From JAJFVC01 sp039698075 (lineage in GTDB: Bacteria > Planctomycetota > Planctomycetia > Pirellulales > Thermoguttaceae): DNA of 12,874 nt. Below the pieces are notes generated by a model. That model made no database searches and was not told the origin of the DNA. It saw only the letters and a list, made by a program, of their open reading frames with translations. Below, piece by piece: positions 6,967 through 12,874 of the stretch (position 1 is the first letter of the stretch; every line of letters begins with the position of its first letter). The stretch covers positions 1-12,874 of the forward strand of contig JBDKTJ010000087.1 in NCBI GenBank assembly GCA_039698075.1, in the 5' to 3' direction. Position numbers and translations under genes: made by a program.

Positions 6967-8079
6967 ATGCAGCCAACGGACGGCCTCCGACGGTTCCGGC
7001 ATGGTTTCACGTTGGTCGAATTGCTCGTCGTGATCACGATTATTGGCATTTTGATCGCGTTGTTGCTGCCGGCGGTCCAAGCCGCCCGCGAGGCGGCCAG
7101 GTCCGTTTGGTGCGCCAACAACGAACGCAATCTCGCTCTGGCGGCAGCCAATTTTGAAGCCCAAAACGGTTGTTTGCCCGGCTATATGGACACGATCGGC
7201 TCCAATCCAAACCCCGTGAGTTGGGTAGTCGCGTTGGCCGCCAATCTTGAACAAAACGCTCTGGCCGACCTCTGGGCAAACGGCATCGTCACGGGCGGTT
7301 CGACGTCCTATCCTCGCGGCGGTCTTTCGCCCAGCCAGGTTGCCGCGGCCGATCCGGTCAATCAAATGGCCTACCAGTTCATCCCGCTCCTGGTCTGCCC
7401 GAGCGATCCCCAACAGCCCACGGACAAACATGAGACCCCGTTGTCGTATGTGGTGAATCGCGGCGTCAACGGATTGGATTCTCTTCCGGCCGCCGGCGTA
7501 TGCGAGAACCGCTGTCAAAGCACGCTGAAACAACCGGGCATAACGTCGCACTACATCAGTTCCCACGACGGGTCGTCGTCCACCTTGTTGTTGGCCGAGT
7601 CTTTGCTGACCGGCGGCGAGCCTCGTCGCACACAGCCAACCACTGGTCCTTATTTGGTGCTGATTCTTCCGAGCATCGAGACCTATTATGACCGTCCCAC
7701 TTCTTCCTGGACCAAAAATGTCGTCCAATCATCAGCCAACTCCAGCGGGTTGGCCGATCTCGATCTCGGTTTCGAATGGGGCTTCCTGTCGTCCGAGAAA
7801 TCGCCCATCACGGAAAAGATTCTGTCGCCACATCCCGGCATGGCAAATGTCACGTTTTGCGACGGCCATCAGAGGCACCTGTCGAACTCCACCGACATCA
7901 ATGTGTTTCGGCAATTGATGACGCCCGACGGCGATGGATGCCTGAACCGGTACAACGCCAAGAATTTCTGGCCGACACGGATGAATCCACCGCCGTTGCG
8001 TTGGCCGGACCAATACGACAATAAACGCTATTCCGGGCGATCGAAGTATTTCCCCCAACTCAGCGACGACGCGTACTGA
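6967..8079 (+). CDS. DUF1559 protein with prepilin-type leader and H-X9-DG motif
   Basis: From the ATG at 6967 the product is 370 residues. A short basic leader (residues 1-13, ending RRFRHG) precedes FTLVELLVVITIIGILIALL, a class III prepilin cleavage site with Glu at +5 and a hydrophobic helix. 'LLPAVQAAREAAR' follows, as in planctomycete DUF1559 proteins. Near the C-terminus His289 and Asp299-Gly300 form the family's H-X9-DG motif. These proteins are probably cut by a prepilin peptidase and act at the cell envelope; their exact function is not known. An in-frame ATG at 6823 has a better ribosome site (GGGAGGG at 6811-6817) and would give 418 residues, but with an unusually long 61-residue leader. 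I prefer 6967 on family structure, with real doubt. No pilus genes lie nearby. Confidence 0.9.
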   Translation: MQPTDGLRRFRHGFTLVELLVVITIIGILIALLLPAVQAAREAARSVWCANNERNLALAAANFEAQNGCLPGYMDTIGSNPNPVSWVVALAANLEQNALADLWANGIVTGGSTSYPRGGLSPSQVAAADPVNQMAYQFIPLLVCPSDPQQPTDKHETPLSYVVNRGVNGLDSLPAAGVCENRCQSTLKQPGITSHYISSHDGSSSTLLLAESLLTGGEPRRTQPTTGPYLVLILPSIETYYDRPTSSWTKNVVQSSANSSGLADLDLGFEWGFLSSEKSPITEKILSPHPGMANVTFCDGHQRHLSNSTDINVFRQLMTPDGDGCLNRYNAKNFWPTRMNPPPLRWPDQYDNKRYSGRSKYFPQLSDDAY

Positions 8080-8085
8080 GAACGG

Positions 8086-8101
8086 GAAAAAGCCACGTAG
8101 C
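8086..8101 (+). repeat. 16-bp direct repeat, copy 2
   Basis: This is an identical copy of GAAAAAGCCACGTAGC at 6585-6600, 1,501 bases away. It begins seven bases after the DUF1559 stop codon and is followed by a partial echo, CACGTAG. Confidence 0.75.
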
Positions 8102-8118
8102 ACGTAGTGGTCTGTCTA

Positions 8119-8247
8119 TCAATCAGTGTCAGGCTTTGGGTAGAGGCTCGCGAGTTTAAGGCGGGCGTCGTTGGTGGTGAAACGCCACGACGTTCCACAA
8201 CGGTTCTTGTTTCGCTTGGCCTCCCAAGCTGCGATAGCTTTGTCCAT
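8119..8247 (-). pseudogene. C-terminal remnant of an IS630-family transposase
   Basis: Reading the minus strand from 8247 to the stop at 8119-8121 gives about 42 residues: an 'AIAAWEAKRNK' stretch, then SWRFTTNDARLKLASLYP close to the stop. This is how IS630-type (DDE) transposases usually end: a 'W..RN' segment, then 'WRFTT.DAR.KL..LYP' and the stop. The catalytic domain and the rest of the protein are absent. Upstream, the frame runs at once into the GGTGCCAG repeats at 8254-8284, so the gene has been cut off there. An active element is excluded. The family call rests on one short C-terminal motif. Confidence 0.6.
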
Positions 8248-8253
8248 GAGGAA

Positions 8254-8284
8254 GAAAAAGGTGCCAGAAAGAAAAAGGTGCCAG
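8254..8284 (+). repeat. 14-bp tandem repeat
   Basis: GAAAAAGGTGCCAG occurs at 8254-8267 and 8271-8284, separated by three bases. It directly abuts the transposase remnant and probably belongs to a dispersed repeat. Confidence 0.65.
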
Positions 8285-8324
8285 GAACCGTTTCTCGTGT
8301 GCCGAGACGTTTGGCCGATCATAG

Positions 8325-8358
8325 CCCTCACCCTAACCCTCTCCCGGCGGGAGAGGGG
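8325..8358 (-). repeat. third copy of the pseudokinase-gene repeat, intergenic and inverted
   Basis: On the minus strand this copy matches 30 of 34 bases of 5109-5142. Three of the four differences are in the central loop (CCCGCCGGG against CCCTTTGGG), so the hairpin stem is kept. This shows the repeat is a dispersed DNA element and not a feature of the kinase protein. Confidence 0.8.
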
Positions 8359-8367
8359 ACTGAACGA

Positions 8368-8427
8368 GAAGAAGTCGGGGCGACAAGAAGCCAATTGAGC
8401 TCTTTCGACGCGGTGCCACGTCAATCG
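8368..8427 (+). repeat. diverged duplicated block, copy A
   Basis: It begins GAAGAAGTCGGGGCGAC (8368-8384), identical to 9264-9280. The next 43 bases align without gaps at about 27 positions, including GGTGCC and CGTC.ATC. It directly follows the inverted hairpin repeat at 8325-8358. Confidence 0.6.
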
Positions 8428-8487
8428 AACCGCATATGCGACGCTTTATTATTGCCTTCGCCCAGATATCACATATTAGAGTGGGGC

Positions 8488-8610
8488 GGTCAATGTCGGC
8501 TGCTGTGAGGAAAGGTCAACTGGCGCGGTCTTGTCAATTAGTGGGGGCAGACAATTTCGCACATGGGGGGCATTCCGGCCGGGGCCAATCAATTTCCCCC
8601 AGTGTATGGG
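8488..8610 (+). other. iterated GTCAA / CAATTTC motifs, possible IS-end remnant
   Basis: GGTCAA recurs at 8488 and 8514, and GTCAATTAG at 8533. Then GGGGCAGACAATTTCGC (from 8544) and GGGGCCAATCAATTTCCCCC (from 8581) form an imperfect pair. Several short repeats of this kind at one end are reminiscent of IS21-type elements, but no transposase gene or clear terminal inverted repeat is visible. The stretch from 8428 to 8793 holds no credible gene. Confidence 0.25.
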
Positions 8611-8673
8611 ATCCCTCAGCCGCCCGATAATCGCAACGGACCACCCAGCAAATACTTGGCCCCAGCAGCAATT

Positions 8674-8757
8674 GACCGGTGGCGATAGTGGCCGGCGGGG
8701 CAGGCCATCGCCGATTCTGGCCCAACGTGGCCCGGCAGCGGCGGACCAGTGGCGATA
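8674..8757 (+). repeat. short direct repeats 70 bases apart
   Basis: GACCGGTGGCGATA (8674-8687) and GACCAGTGGCGATA (8744-8757) match at 13 of 14 bases and are both followed by G/T-rich sequence. They end 36 bases before the stop of the four-helix-bundle gene. Confidence 0.5.
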
Positions 8758-8793
8758 GGTGGGTTGGCAGGAGAGCCGCTGGCAGGCTCCCGC

Positions 8794-9156
8794 TTACGCT
8801 TTTCGCTTGTCCAGTCCGTTGATGAGACCGCTGAGCATTTTGGCGATGACCTCCAATTCGGCACGGAGGTCAACGTGCCGTTCTTGGCTGAGAATGCCTC
8901 GTCGCCGAGCTACTTCGAGCAACGGCACGCACTCCTGCACCGATCCACGCGCAATCGTAAAAAAATTACGGCGATCCGGCTTCGTAAACCGGCCATTGCC
9001 CTCCGCGAGGTTCGCAGCGATGGACAACGCAGCACGATTCAACTGATCCGCCAAATAATAATATCCCCTCGGACAGTTTTCGGTGACAGAGGCTACTTGA
9101 TCCGCCAGATTCACAGCCTTCTGATACACCTCAAGATTCTCGAACATAAAAGCCAT
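8794..9156 (-). CDS. four helix bundle protein (23S rRNA IVP / S23 family)
   Basis: The 120-residue product matches the family first found as the 'S23' protein encoded within intervening sequences of 23S rRNA. Conserved features visible are FENLEVYQKAV at the start, the central 'LADQLNRAALSIAANLAEG' with GR close after it, and 'FFTIARGSVQE'. Four amphipathic helices are expected, and the fold is related to the Avd accessory protein of diversity-generating retroelements. Its function is unknown. Here it is free-standing, not in an rRNA gene. The start is the ATG at 9156; ATG 9147 is equally possible, and neither has a clear ribosome site. Upstream it abuts a large palindrome. A diverged repeat block flanks it on both sides, so it may have moved with repetitive DNA. 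Family call is firm, role open. Confidence 0.88.
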   Translation of the reverse strand: MAFMFENLEVYQKAVNLADQVASVTENCPRGYYYLADQLNRAALSIAANLAEGNGRFTKPDRRNFFTIARGSVQECVPLLEVARRRGILSQERHVDLRAELEVIAKMLSGLINGLDKRKA

Positions 9157-9158
9157 GT

Positions 9159-9243
9159 TAGAGCAGGGGAACAGGTGACCGCAGGCGAGCTGCCGTTTTT
9201 CACCTGTTCACCTGTTCACCTGTTCTTGTGTTCGCCTGCTCTA
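9159..9243. repeat. imperfect palindrome with 8-bp tandem repeat
   Basis: TAGAGCAGG (9159-9167) pairs with CCTGCTCTA (9235-9243), and GAACAGGTGA (9169-9178) pairs with TCACCTGTTC (9200-9209 and the next units). Inside the right arm the unit CACCTGTT is repeated three times with period 8 (9201-9225), so alternative pairings are possible. It starts three bases upstream of the four-helix-bundle ATG and may form the 5' leader of its transcript. Confidence 0.7.
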
Positions 9244-9247
9244 CTTT

Positions 9248-9266
9248 TTCCCACCAAAGGTGGGAA
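9248..9266. repeat. 8-bp hairpin
   Basis: TTCCCACC (9248-9255), loop AAA, GGTGGGAA (9259-9266). There is no T-run on either strand, so it is probably part of the repeat that follows and not a terminator. Confidence 0.55.
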
Positions 9267-9323
9267 GAAGTCGGGGCGACTGGACGCCAGTGAAACTTTT
9301 CTTACAAGGTGCCGCGTCCATCC
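9264..9323 (+). repeat. diverged duplicated block, copy B
   Basis: This is the partner of 8368-8427: the first 17 bases are identical and about 27 of the next 43 match without gaps. Like copy A it follows directly on a hairpin. The copies are direct repeats 896 bases apart and enclose the four-helix-bundle gene. Confidence 0.6.
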
Positions 9324-9583
9324 CGCCAGCCATCCGACGCCTGATCTGCGCCTTTCTCCAAAGCACCCCACCCCAGAATTGAAGCCGATGCTGGCCCGGC
9401 GGTCAAGCCTTCGGTCCGCTACACAATCAGTGATCGGCCTGCGGGGGCGTAGCATAGCGGCTCAGCAGGGGGAGCCTCGTAGTAACGGCTCGGTGGTGCA
9501 ACTCGCAACATTGACCGTCCACAGCAAGAAGTCCCCGGTTAGGCCGGCCGCCTGACGGGACCAGCCGGGAAAGCGAAATTGGC
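9324..9583. other. non-coding spacer before the HD locus
   Basis: No ORF here looks like a protein. There is a weak stem, CCCGGTT with AGCCGGG (about 9535-9571). I see no tRNA, riboswitch or other RNA that I can name. Base composition begins to shift to AT-richer DNA around the promoter at 9584. Confidence 0.4.
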
Positions 9584-9611
9584 TTGACATTGCAAGGGTA
9601 TCCGCTATCTT
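9584..9611 (+). promoter_or_regulatory. sigma70-like promoter of the HD/TPR locus
   Basis: A perfect TTGACA (9584-9589), a 16-base spacer and TATCTT (9606-9611) form the best plus-strand promoter of this region. Transcription would begin near 9618 and leave a leader of about 120 nt before the ATG at 9740. Confidence 0.55.
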
Positions 9612-9739
9612 GGGGGGTGTGCGGCTGTCGCGTAAAGTCCAGCCCGTAATTGCCATGTGAACGGTCGGTGTAGTGGTGAGCGGCTGCTACCAAGCCATCT
9701 CAGCCGTCGCTGATCGCAAACGAATCGACGGAGTGAGTA

Positions 9740-11233
9740 ATGAGTCTTGGGCCACCCCCACCCTGGAAGCATCTGGCAGATGAAGGCTCCCGCGCAACGC
9801 TGACGCTCTTGCGCGAGAGAACCGCGCCGATACTCGCGAACAACCTCTTGCCGCACTTCACCGACCATAGTGTTGACCACTCTGACAGTGTTGCACGACT
9901 AATTGACAATTTATTGGAGAATGGCACAAAAACGCTGACAGACCAGGAACTCGTTATCTTGTACAGCGCGTGCTATCTCCACGATATAGGAATGCAATTC
10001 GAGCCAGCCGGCGAGACAGAGGTAATCTCATCGCTCAACCTTCTGCCGCCCTGGGATCGACAGAGCATACCGAACAAGCGAGAGTTGCTGCGTGCGCACC
10101 ACAACCGAATATCGGCAGAGCTTGTTCGCAAATCGGTAAACTCGCCAACCCCGCCCATCGGCTTTCAGTTACCGTCGGCATCCAATGCGTCGTATATCGC
10201 GTGCCTCTGTCACGCGCATTGCATTTCGGCACACACATCCGAGTATGACGGGTTGCTTGTAGACAGTCCCGTCCGAATGCGGCTGCTGAGCGCGATTCTC
10301 AGACTTGCTGACATTCTCGACGAATCGCGCCGTCGCGCCACGCGCGAGAGGGCCCGGACTCTTGAGTTGGACCTTGACGCACAGACGCATTGGTGGCGTC
10401 ACTATTACACCGAGGACGTAACCTTCAACCACACCGATCGGGAAATCACCATCCATTTCGATTTTCCGCCCGAACGGCTCGCGGAGTACAAGCAGATCGT
10501 CCCCCTCCTCCAAATGCCGCAAATCCACGCAGAACTCCAGTGCCATATTCCGGTTTTGGTGAAGCACGGCCTTGGATGGTCTGTACGGCACGAATCGAAA
10601 TGCAAGCCCTACAGTGACGTTGATGAAATGCCGGAAGGGGTCCTTACCGCAATGCTCCGGCAATTAGCCGAGCAGCGGCGTGTCGAAGACGAAGAGCGGC
10701 GACTCCTAGCCTTGAGCCAGTTTCAAGAAGCGAGACCCAGCATTGAACGGCGGTTGCAGAGCCTCAAGGAGCGTGAGTCATCGACGGAACCGGGAGCCTA
10801 TTTGCTTGAACTGAGCAATATCGCCTTTGACCTATTCGACCTTGGTGGGCGCAGAAGCGCTCATTCAGTCCTCCACAGCAGCTATATCGAAGGTCTCCAC
10901 CACCTGCAACTTGATGATCGAATTCGGATTGGAATAAGATTGCTTGAAGTGCTGGTTGATGATGGACGCGATTTTGAGACAACCCAACTCATTGAAAAAC
11001 TGGCACCTTCACTCCAAGAGCTTCCGCAAAACGACGATCGAAGACGTAAGTACACCCTGCTCGAAATCAGGGCATTGATCTCTGCATGTGGCTACCAAGA
11101 GGCTAAGGCGGCTATCACTGCCGCATTGCAGTGGGCATCGCCAGCGGAGGCAGTCTCATTGACCGCCGACTTGGCCGAAATCGAATTGCTACAGGGTGAT
11201 TTTGGGGAGGAGGAGAGTCGCACAGATGCTTAA
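9740..11233 (+). CDS. HD-domain protein with TPR-like C-terminal half
   Basis: The 497-residue product starts at an ATG with GGAG (9730-9733) six bases upstream. Residues 35-200 form an HD-superfamily domain: FTDHSVDHSDSV (H43, H47), CYLHDIGM (H81-D82), RAHHNR (H120, H121), CHAH (H158, H160) and RLADILDES (D191). These positions fit a metal-binding, possibly catalytic phosphohydrolase. The 'FTDHS..HS..V' plus 'YLHDIGM' pattern resembles HD domains next to Hsp90-type ATPases and other effectors in bacterial conflict systems; that is recollection, and substrate and role are unknown. Residues 210-290 look like beta-rich linker and 305-345 like a charged helix. From about 352 helical pairs of TPR type begin. 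The chain stops within one such repeat (LLQGDFGEEESRTDA), just where the next ORF overlaps. DNA here is AT-richer than upstream, suggesting transfer. Confidence 0.82.
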   Translation: MSLGPPPPWKHLADEGSRATLTLLRERTAPILANNLLPHFTDHSVDHSDSVARLIDNLLENGTKTLTDQELVILYSACYLHDIGMQFEPAGETEVISSLNLLPPWDRQSIPNKRELLRAHHNRISAELVRKSVNSPTPPIGFQLPSASNASYIACLCHAHCISAHTSEYDGLLVDSPVRMRLLSAILRLADILDESRRRATRERARTLELDLDAQTHWWRHYYTEDVTFNHTDREITIHFDFPPERLAEYKQIVPLLQMPQIHAELQCHIPVLVKHGLGWSVRHESKCKPYSDVDEMPEGVLTAMLRQLAEQRRVEDEERRLLALSQFQEARPSIERRLQSLKERESSTEPGAYLLELSNIAFDLFDLGGRRSAHSVLHSSYIEGLHHLQLDDRIRIGIRLLEVLVDDGRDFETTQLIEKLAPSLQELPQNDDRRRKYTLLEIRALISACGYQEAKAAITAALQWASPAEAVSLTADLAEIELLQGDFGEEESRTDA

Positions 11234-12809
11234 TTTAGTATCACCCGAAACGCGAATTGCGATCGCACATGCCCGCCGTTATGCAATGGCAGGGCAAGAA
11301 CAAGTGGCCTTTGACCAACTTGAAAGACTACGCCCAAAGACAGCACCGAGTCCGGTCGATCATGCAGCGGTCCTACTAACAAAGGCAGAATTGCTATACC
11401 TAGCGGGCAGATACAGGGCTTCCTACGAACTGTTTGCAGACGAATTGGAGTCCCTGGCTTCTCAATTACCGCACCCTGTCGCGCTTGTAATTGGGTTCAA
11501 TCGCTGCGACGTTGCCATGTCGCTCTTCGATTCTGCCAGCACATTACGGTATTACGATCTTCTTGACGAACAACACATCGCGGGAATCGAACACTGGGAT
11601 GACTCTGCCATATTGAGCGCGACAAGCAATTCGGCCAGAGGTCGCAGCTATGAGTCGCTGCCAACAATCTGGCGCGAGTTACTTCGGACCTATCACCAAG
11701 GGCGATGGGCCGCTTTCCGTCAGGCGTCACGTTACATGGCTGACGAATGTATACGAATCGGCCTTCCGCAAGAAGCTGCTTTCCATGCTGCCATTGCATT
11801 CGACGGCGATCTCGCCAAGCGCCTCGGTGCAGCGCTGCTAAACTCGCGGGATGCCAATGCGATAGGCGCAACCATCACCAAGCTGCTGTTGACAGCGAAC
11901 CTTCAGCGGCATTTCGGTATCGCCTGTGAGTTGTTTCAAGCAATGTCGGATGTTGTGCCCGATTCTTTCGTTGACCGGATAATTGATTGGGTACTAATGC
12001 GGTGCGCCAGCCCCGAGACGCCCGAACGCTATGAGTCGCTTCAATCTGTAGCCTGGAAGACAGTCGAATCGCTTGCTGCACGGGCCAAGTCGGATACCGC
12101 CCAAGGAATAGTTGCAGCGGCGCTAAATCATCAGGCATGGAACGCAACAGTCGAGAAGGCAAATCAGTTCATTCCAGTTCGTGAGGAAATAATTGATGCG
12201 GTGAACCACGCCGTCGTTGTCCTCCCAATTGAGACGTTGGGGGAGTTGGCAGATGCCGCGATAGCACTTGCGACTGACCGTCGCAATTTCAAAGACTTCA
12301 ACAATGCGATAAGTCTTCTTAGCCATATAGCGCATCGAGCACCAGACGATGTTAAAGCCACAATCACGTCCGCCCTGTACCAATCAGGCCAACCGATACC
12401 GCCAGCGTTGATGCAGGCGGCTCCCTATTTTGGGAAAAAGATACTGAATACGGAGGGGCAACTCGAACGGTACGCGGTACATGTAGCGGATAGCATTAGA
12501 CAGGTGGTTCAGCGCGTCCCAAAGGGCGAGAAGCCAAAACCCGTTGATGGGACCGTTATGACCTGGAACTCCGAGAAGGATTTTGAAAGCCTTGTCGTAC
12601 ATCTGATTTCCACTGAAGGTGTGTGGGGGCTGGTGCGTCACAGCGAGCAAGTTCCGATCGAATCGCGCAGGGTGGTCATTGGAGCGTTGCTTGAAGCAAT
12701 CAATAATCGAGATAACCTTCTTGACAACAAGATCGCTTTTATTGACTGCCTAAGTTCGACTTTTGCACATTATGCGGCCATGGTGACCGCGTTTTCCAGT
12801 AGTTGTTGA
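11226..12809 (+). CDS. helical-repeat (TPR-like) protein, unknown function
   Basis: From the ATG at 11226 the product is 527 residues; a GTG at 11196 in the same frame would give 537. The ATG follows a purine-rich GGAGGAGGAG (about 11206-11215) and overlaps the end of the HD gene by eight bases, which would allow translational coupling. The first 80 residues are TPR-like helix pairs ('ARRYAMAGQEQVAFDQLERL', 'AELLYLAGRYRASYELFADE'). The rest is almost all alpha-helical, with no motif I recognise and no signal peptide or membrane helix. The N-terminus begins in the middle of a helical repeat, while the HD protein ends in one, so the two ORFs may be one gene split by a one-base shift in the GGGG at 11204-11207. 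The end, 'AMVTAFSSSC', is abrupt and may be truncated. Confidence 0.75.
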   Translation: MLNLVSPETRIAIAHARRYAMAGQEQVAFDQLERLRPKTAPSPVDHAAVLLTKAELLYLAGRYRASYELFADELESLASQLPHPVALVIGFNRCDVAMSLFDSASTLRYYDLLDEQHIAGIEHWDDSAILSATSNSARGRSYESLPTIWRELLRTYHQGRWAAFRQASRYMADECIRIGLPQEAAFHAAIAFDGDLAKRLGAALLNSRDANAIGATITKLLLTANLQRHFGIACELFQAMSDVVPDSFVDRIIDWVLMRCASPETPERYESLQSVAWKTVESLAARAKSDTAQGIVAAALNHQAWNATVEKANQFIPVREEIIDAVNHAVVVLPIETLGELADAAIALATDRRNFKDFNNAISLLSHIAHRAPDDVKATITSALYQSGQPIPPALMQAAPYFGKKILNTEGQLERYAVHVADSIRQVVQRVPKGEKPKPVDGTVMTWNSEKDFESLVVHLISTEGVWGLVRHSEQVPIESRRVVIGALLEAINNRDNLLDNKIAFIDCLSSTFAHYAAMVTAFSSSC

Positions 12810-12874
12810 ATTTTTCGTAAGCCCGGGCCGTGTAGCGCCAGTGACAAAACTGTCTGTCGGATACAGCGGCGACG
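12810..12874. other. end of window, non-coding as far as visible
   Basis: These 65 bases contain a small hairpin, GACA-AAAC-TGTC, near 12842, and higher GC than the gene before. Nothing else can be supported without the following sequence. Confidence 0.3.

Noticed and set aside
8107..8508. Plus-strand ORFs of 133 and 75 codons
   Set aside because: They consist mainly of the GGTGCCAG repeats, the inverted hairpin repeat and the antisense of the transposase remnant.
8794..9156. Avd protein of a diversity-generating retroelement
   Set aside because: The fold is related, but no reverse transcriptase and no template/variable repeat pair is present, and the motifs fit the S23/IVP family.
9201..9225. 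CRISPR-like array
   Set aside because: The period is only 8 bases with no spacers and no cas genes.
9248..9266. Rho-independent terminator
   Set aside because: The hairpin is short and lacks a T-run on either strand.
8749..9555. 268-codon plus-strand ORF
   Set aside because: It is antisense to the four-helix-bundle gene and runs on through the palindrome and the diverged repeat.
9427..9693. Minus-strand ORFs before the HD gene
   Set aside because: No family features or ribosome site; they overlap the promoter of the HD gene on the other strand.

Overview
The window reads as chromosomal DNA of a planctomycete, probably Pirellula/Rhodopirellula-like. The main evidence is a DUF1559 prepilin-type protein with the H-X9-DG motif and a kinase-like membrane protein that starts with the planctomycete-type 'LTPFQA..L..G......GPYRL' module. 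Dispersed palindromic repeats between and inside genes fit this. Positions 1-8080 are GC-rich housekeeping and signalling DNA. From about 8100 on, the DNA is a patchwork of transposon and repeat debris followed by a visibly AT-richer two-ORF locus.

Layout: (1) 1-795, minus strand, the 5' 265 codons of ispE (non-mevalonate isoprenoid pathway), with a good sigma70-like promoter. (2) 1099-1500, plus strand, a stand-alone response-regulator receiver, ending two bases from the end of (3) 1503-3173, minus strand, an HD-GYP c-di-GMP phosphodiesterase with sensory N-terminal regions. (4) 3349-3870, plus strand, a Nudix ADP-ribose pyrophosphatase-like hydrolase, divergent from the HD-GYP gene. (5) 3871-3975, two adjacent stem-loops of REP type that share an inverted motif. 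(6) 4004-6475, minus strand, an 823-residue pseudokinase with one transmembrane helix and a beta-helix-like exterior part. A near-identical 37-bp palindromic DNA repeat lies inside this gene twice, in two different reading frames. (7) 6476-6966, a repeat-rich spacer with a promoter. (8) 6967-8079, plus strand, the DUF1559 protein. A 16-bp direct repeat flanks this gene.

(9) 8080-9583 is a repeat-rich accessory zone: a C-terminal remnant of an IS630-type transposase, a third copy of the kinase-gene repeat, IS-end-like iterated motifs, a diverged duplicated block on both sides of a small four-helix-bundle (23S rRNA IVP/S23-type) gene at 8794-9156, and a large imperfect palindrome with an 8-bp tandem repeat. 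(10) 9584-12809 has its own promoter and encodes an HD-domain protein (9740-11233) that overlaps a helical-repeat protein (11226-12809). HD proteins of this kind occur in bacterial conflict systems, but the role here is unknown. The junction also looks like a one-base frameshift that splits a single HD-TPR protein of about 1,020 residues. This locus is the best candidate for an undescribed system. The second best is the repeat family that has entered the pseudokinase gene. All family assignments are from reading motifs; no searches were run.
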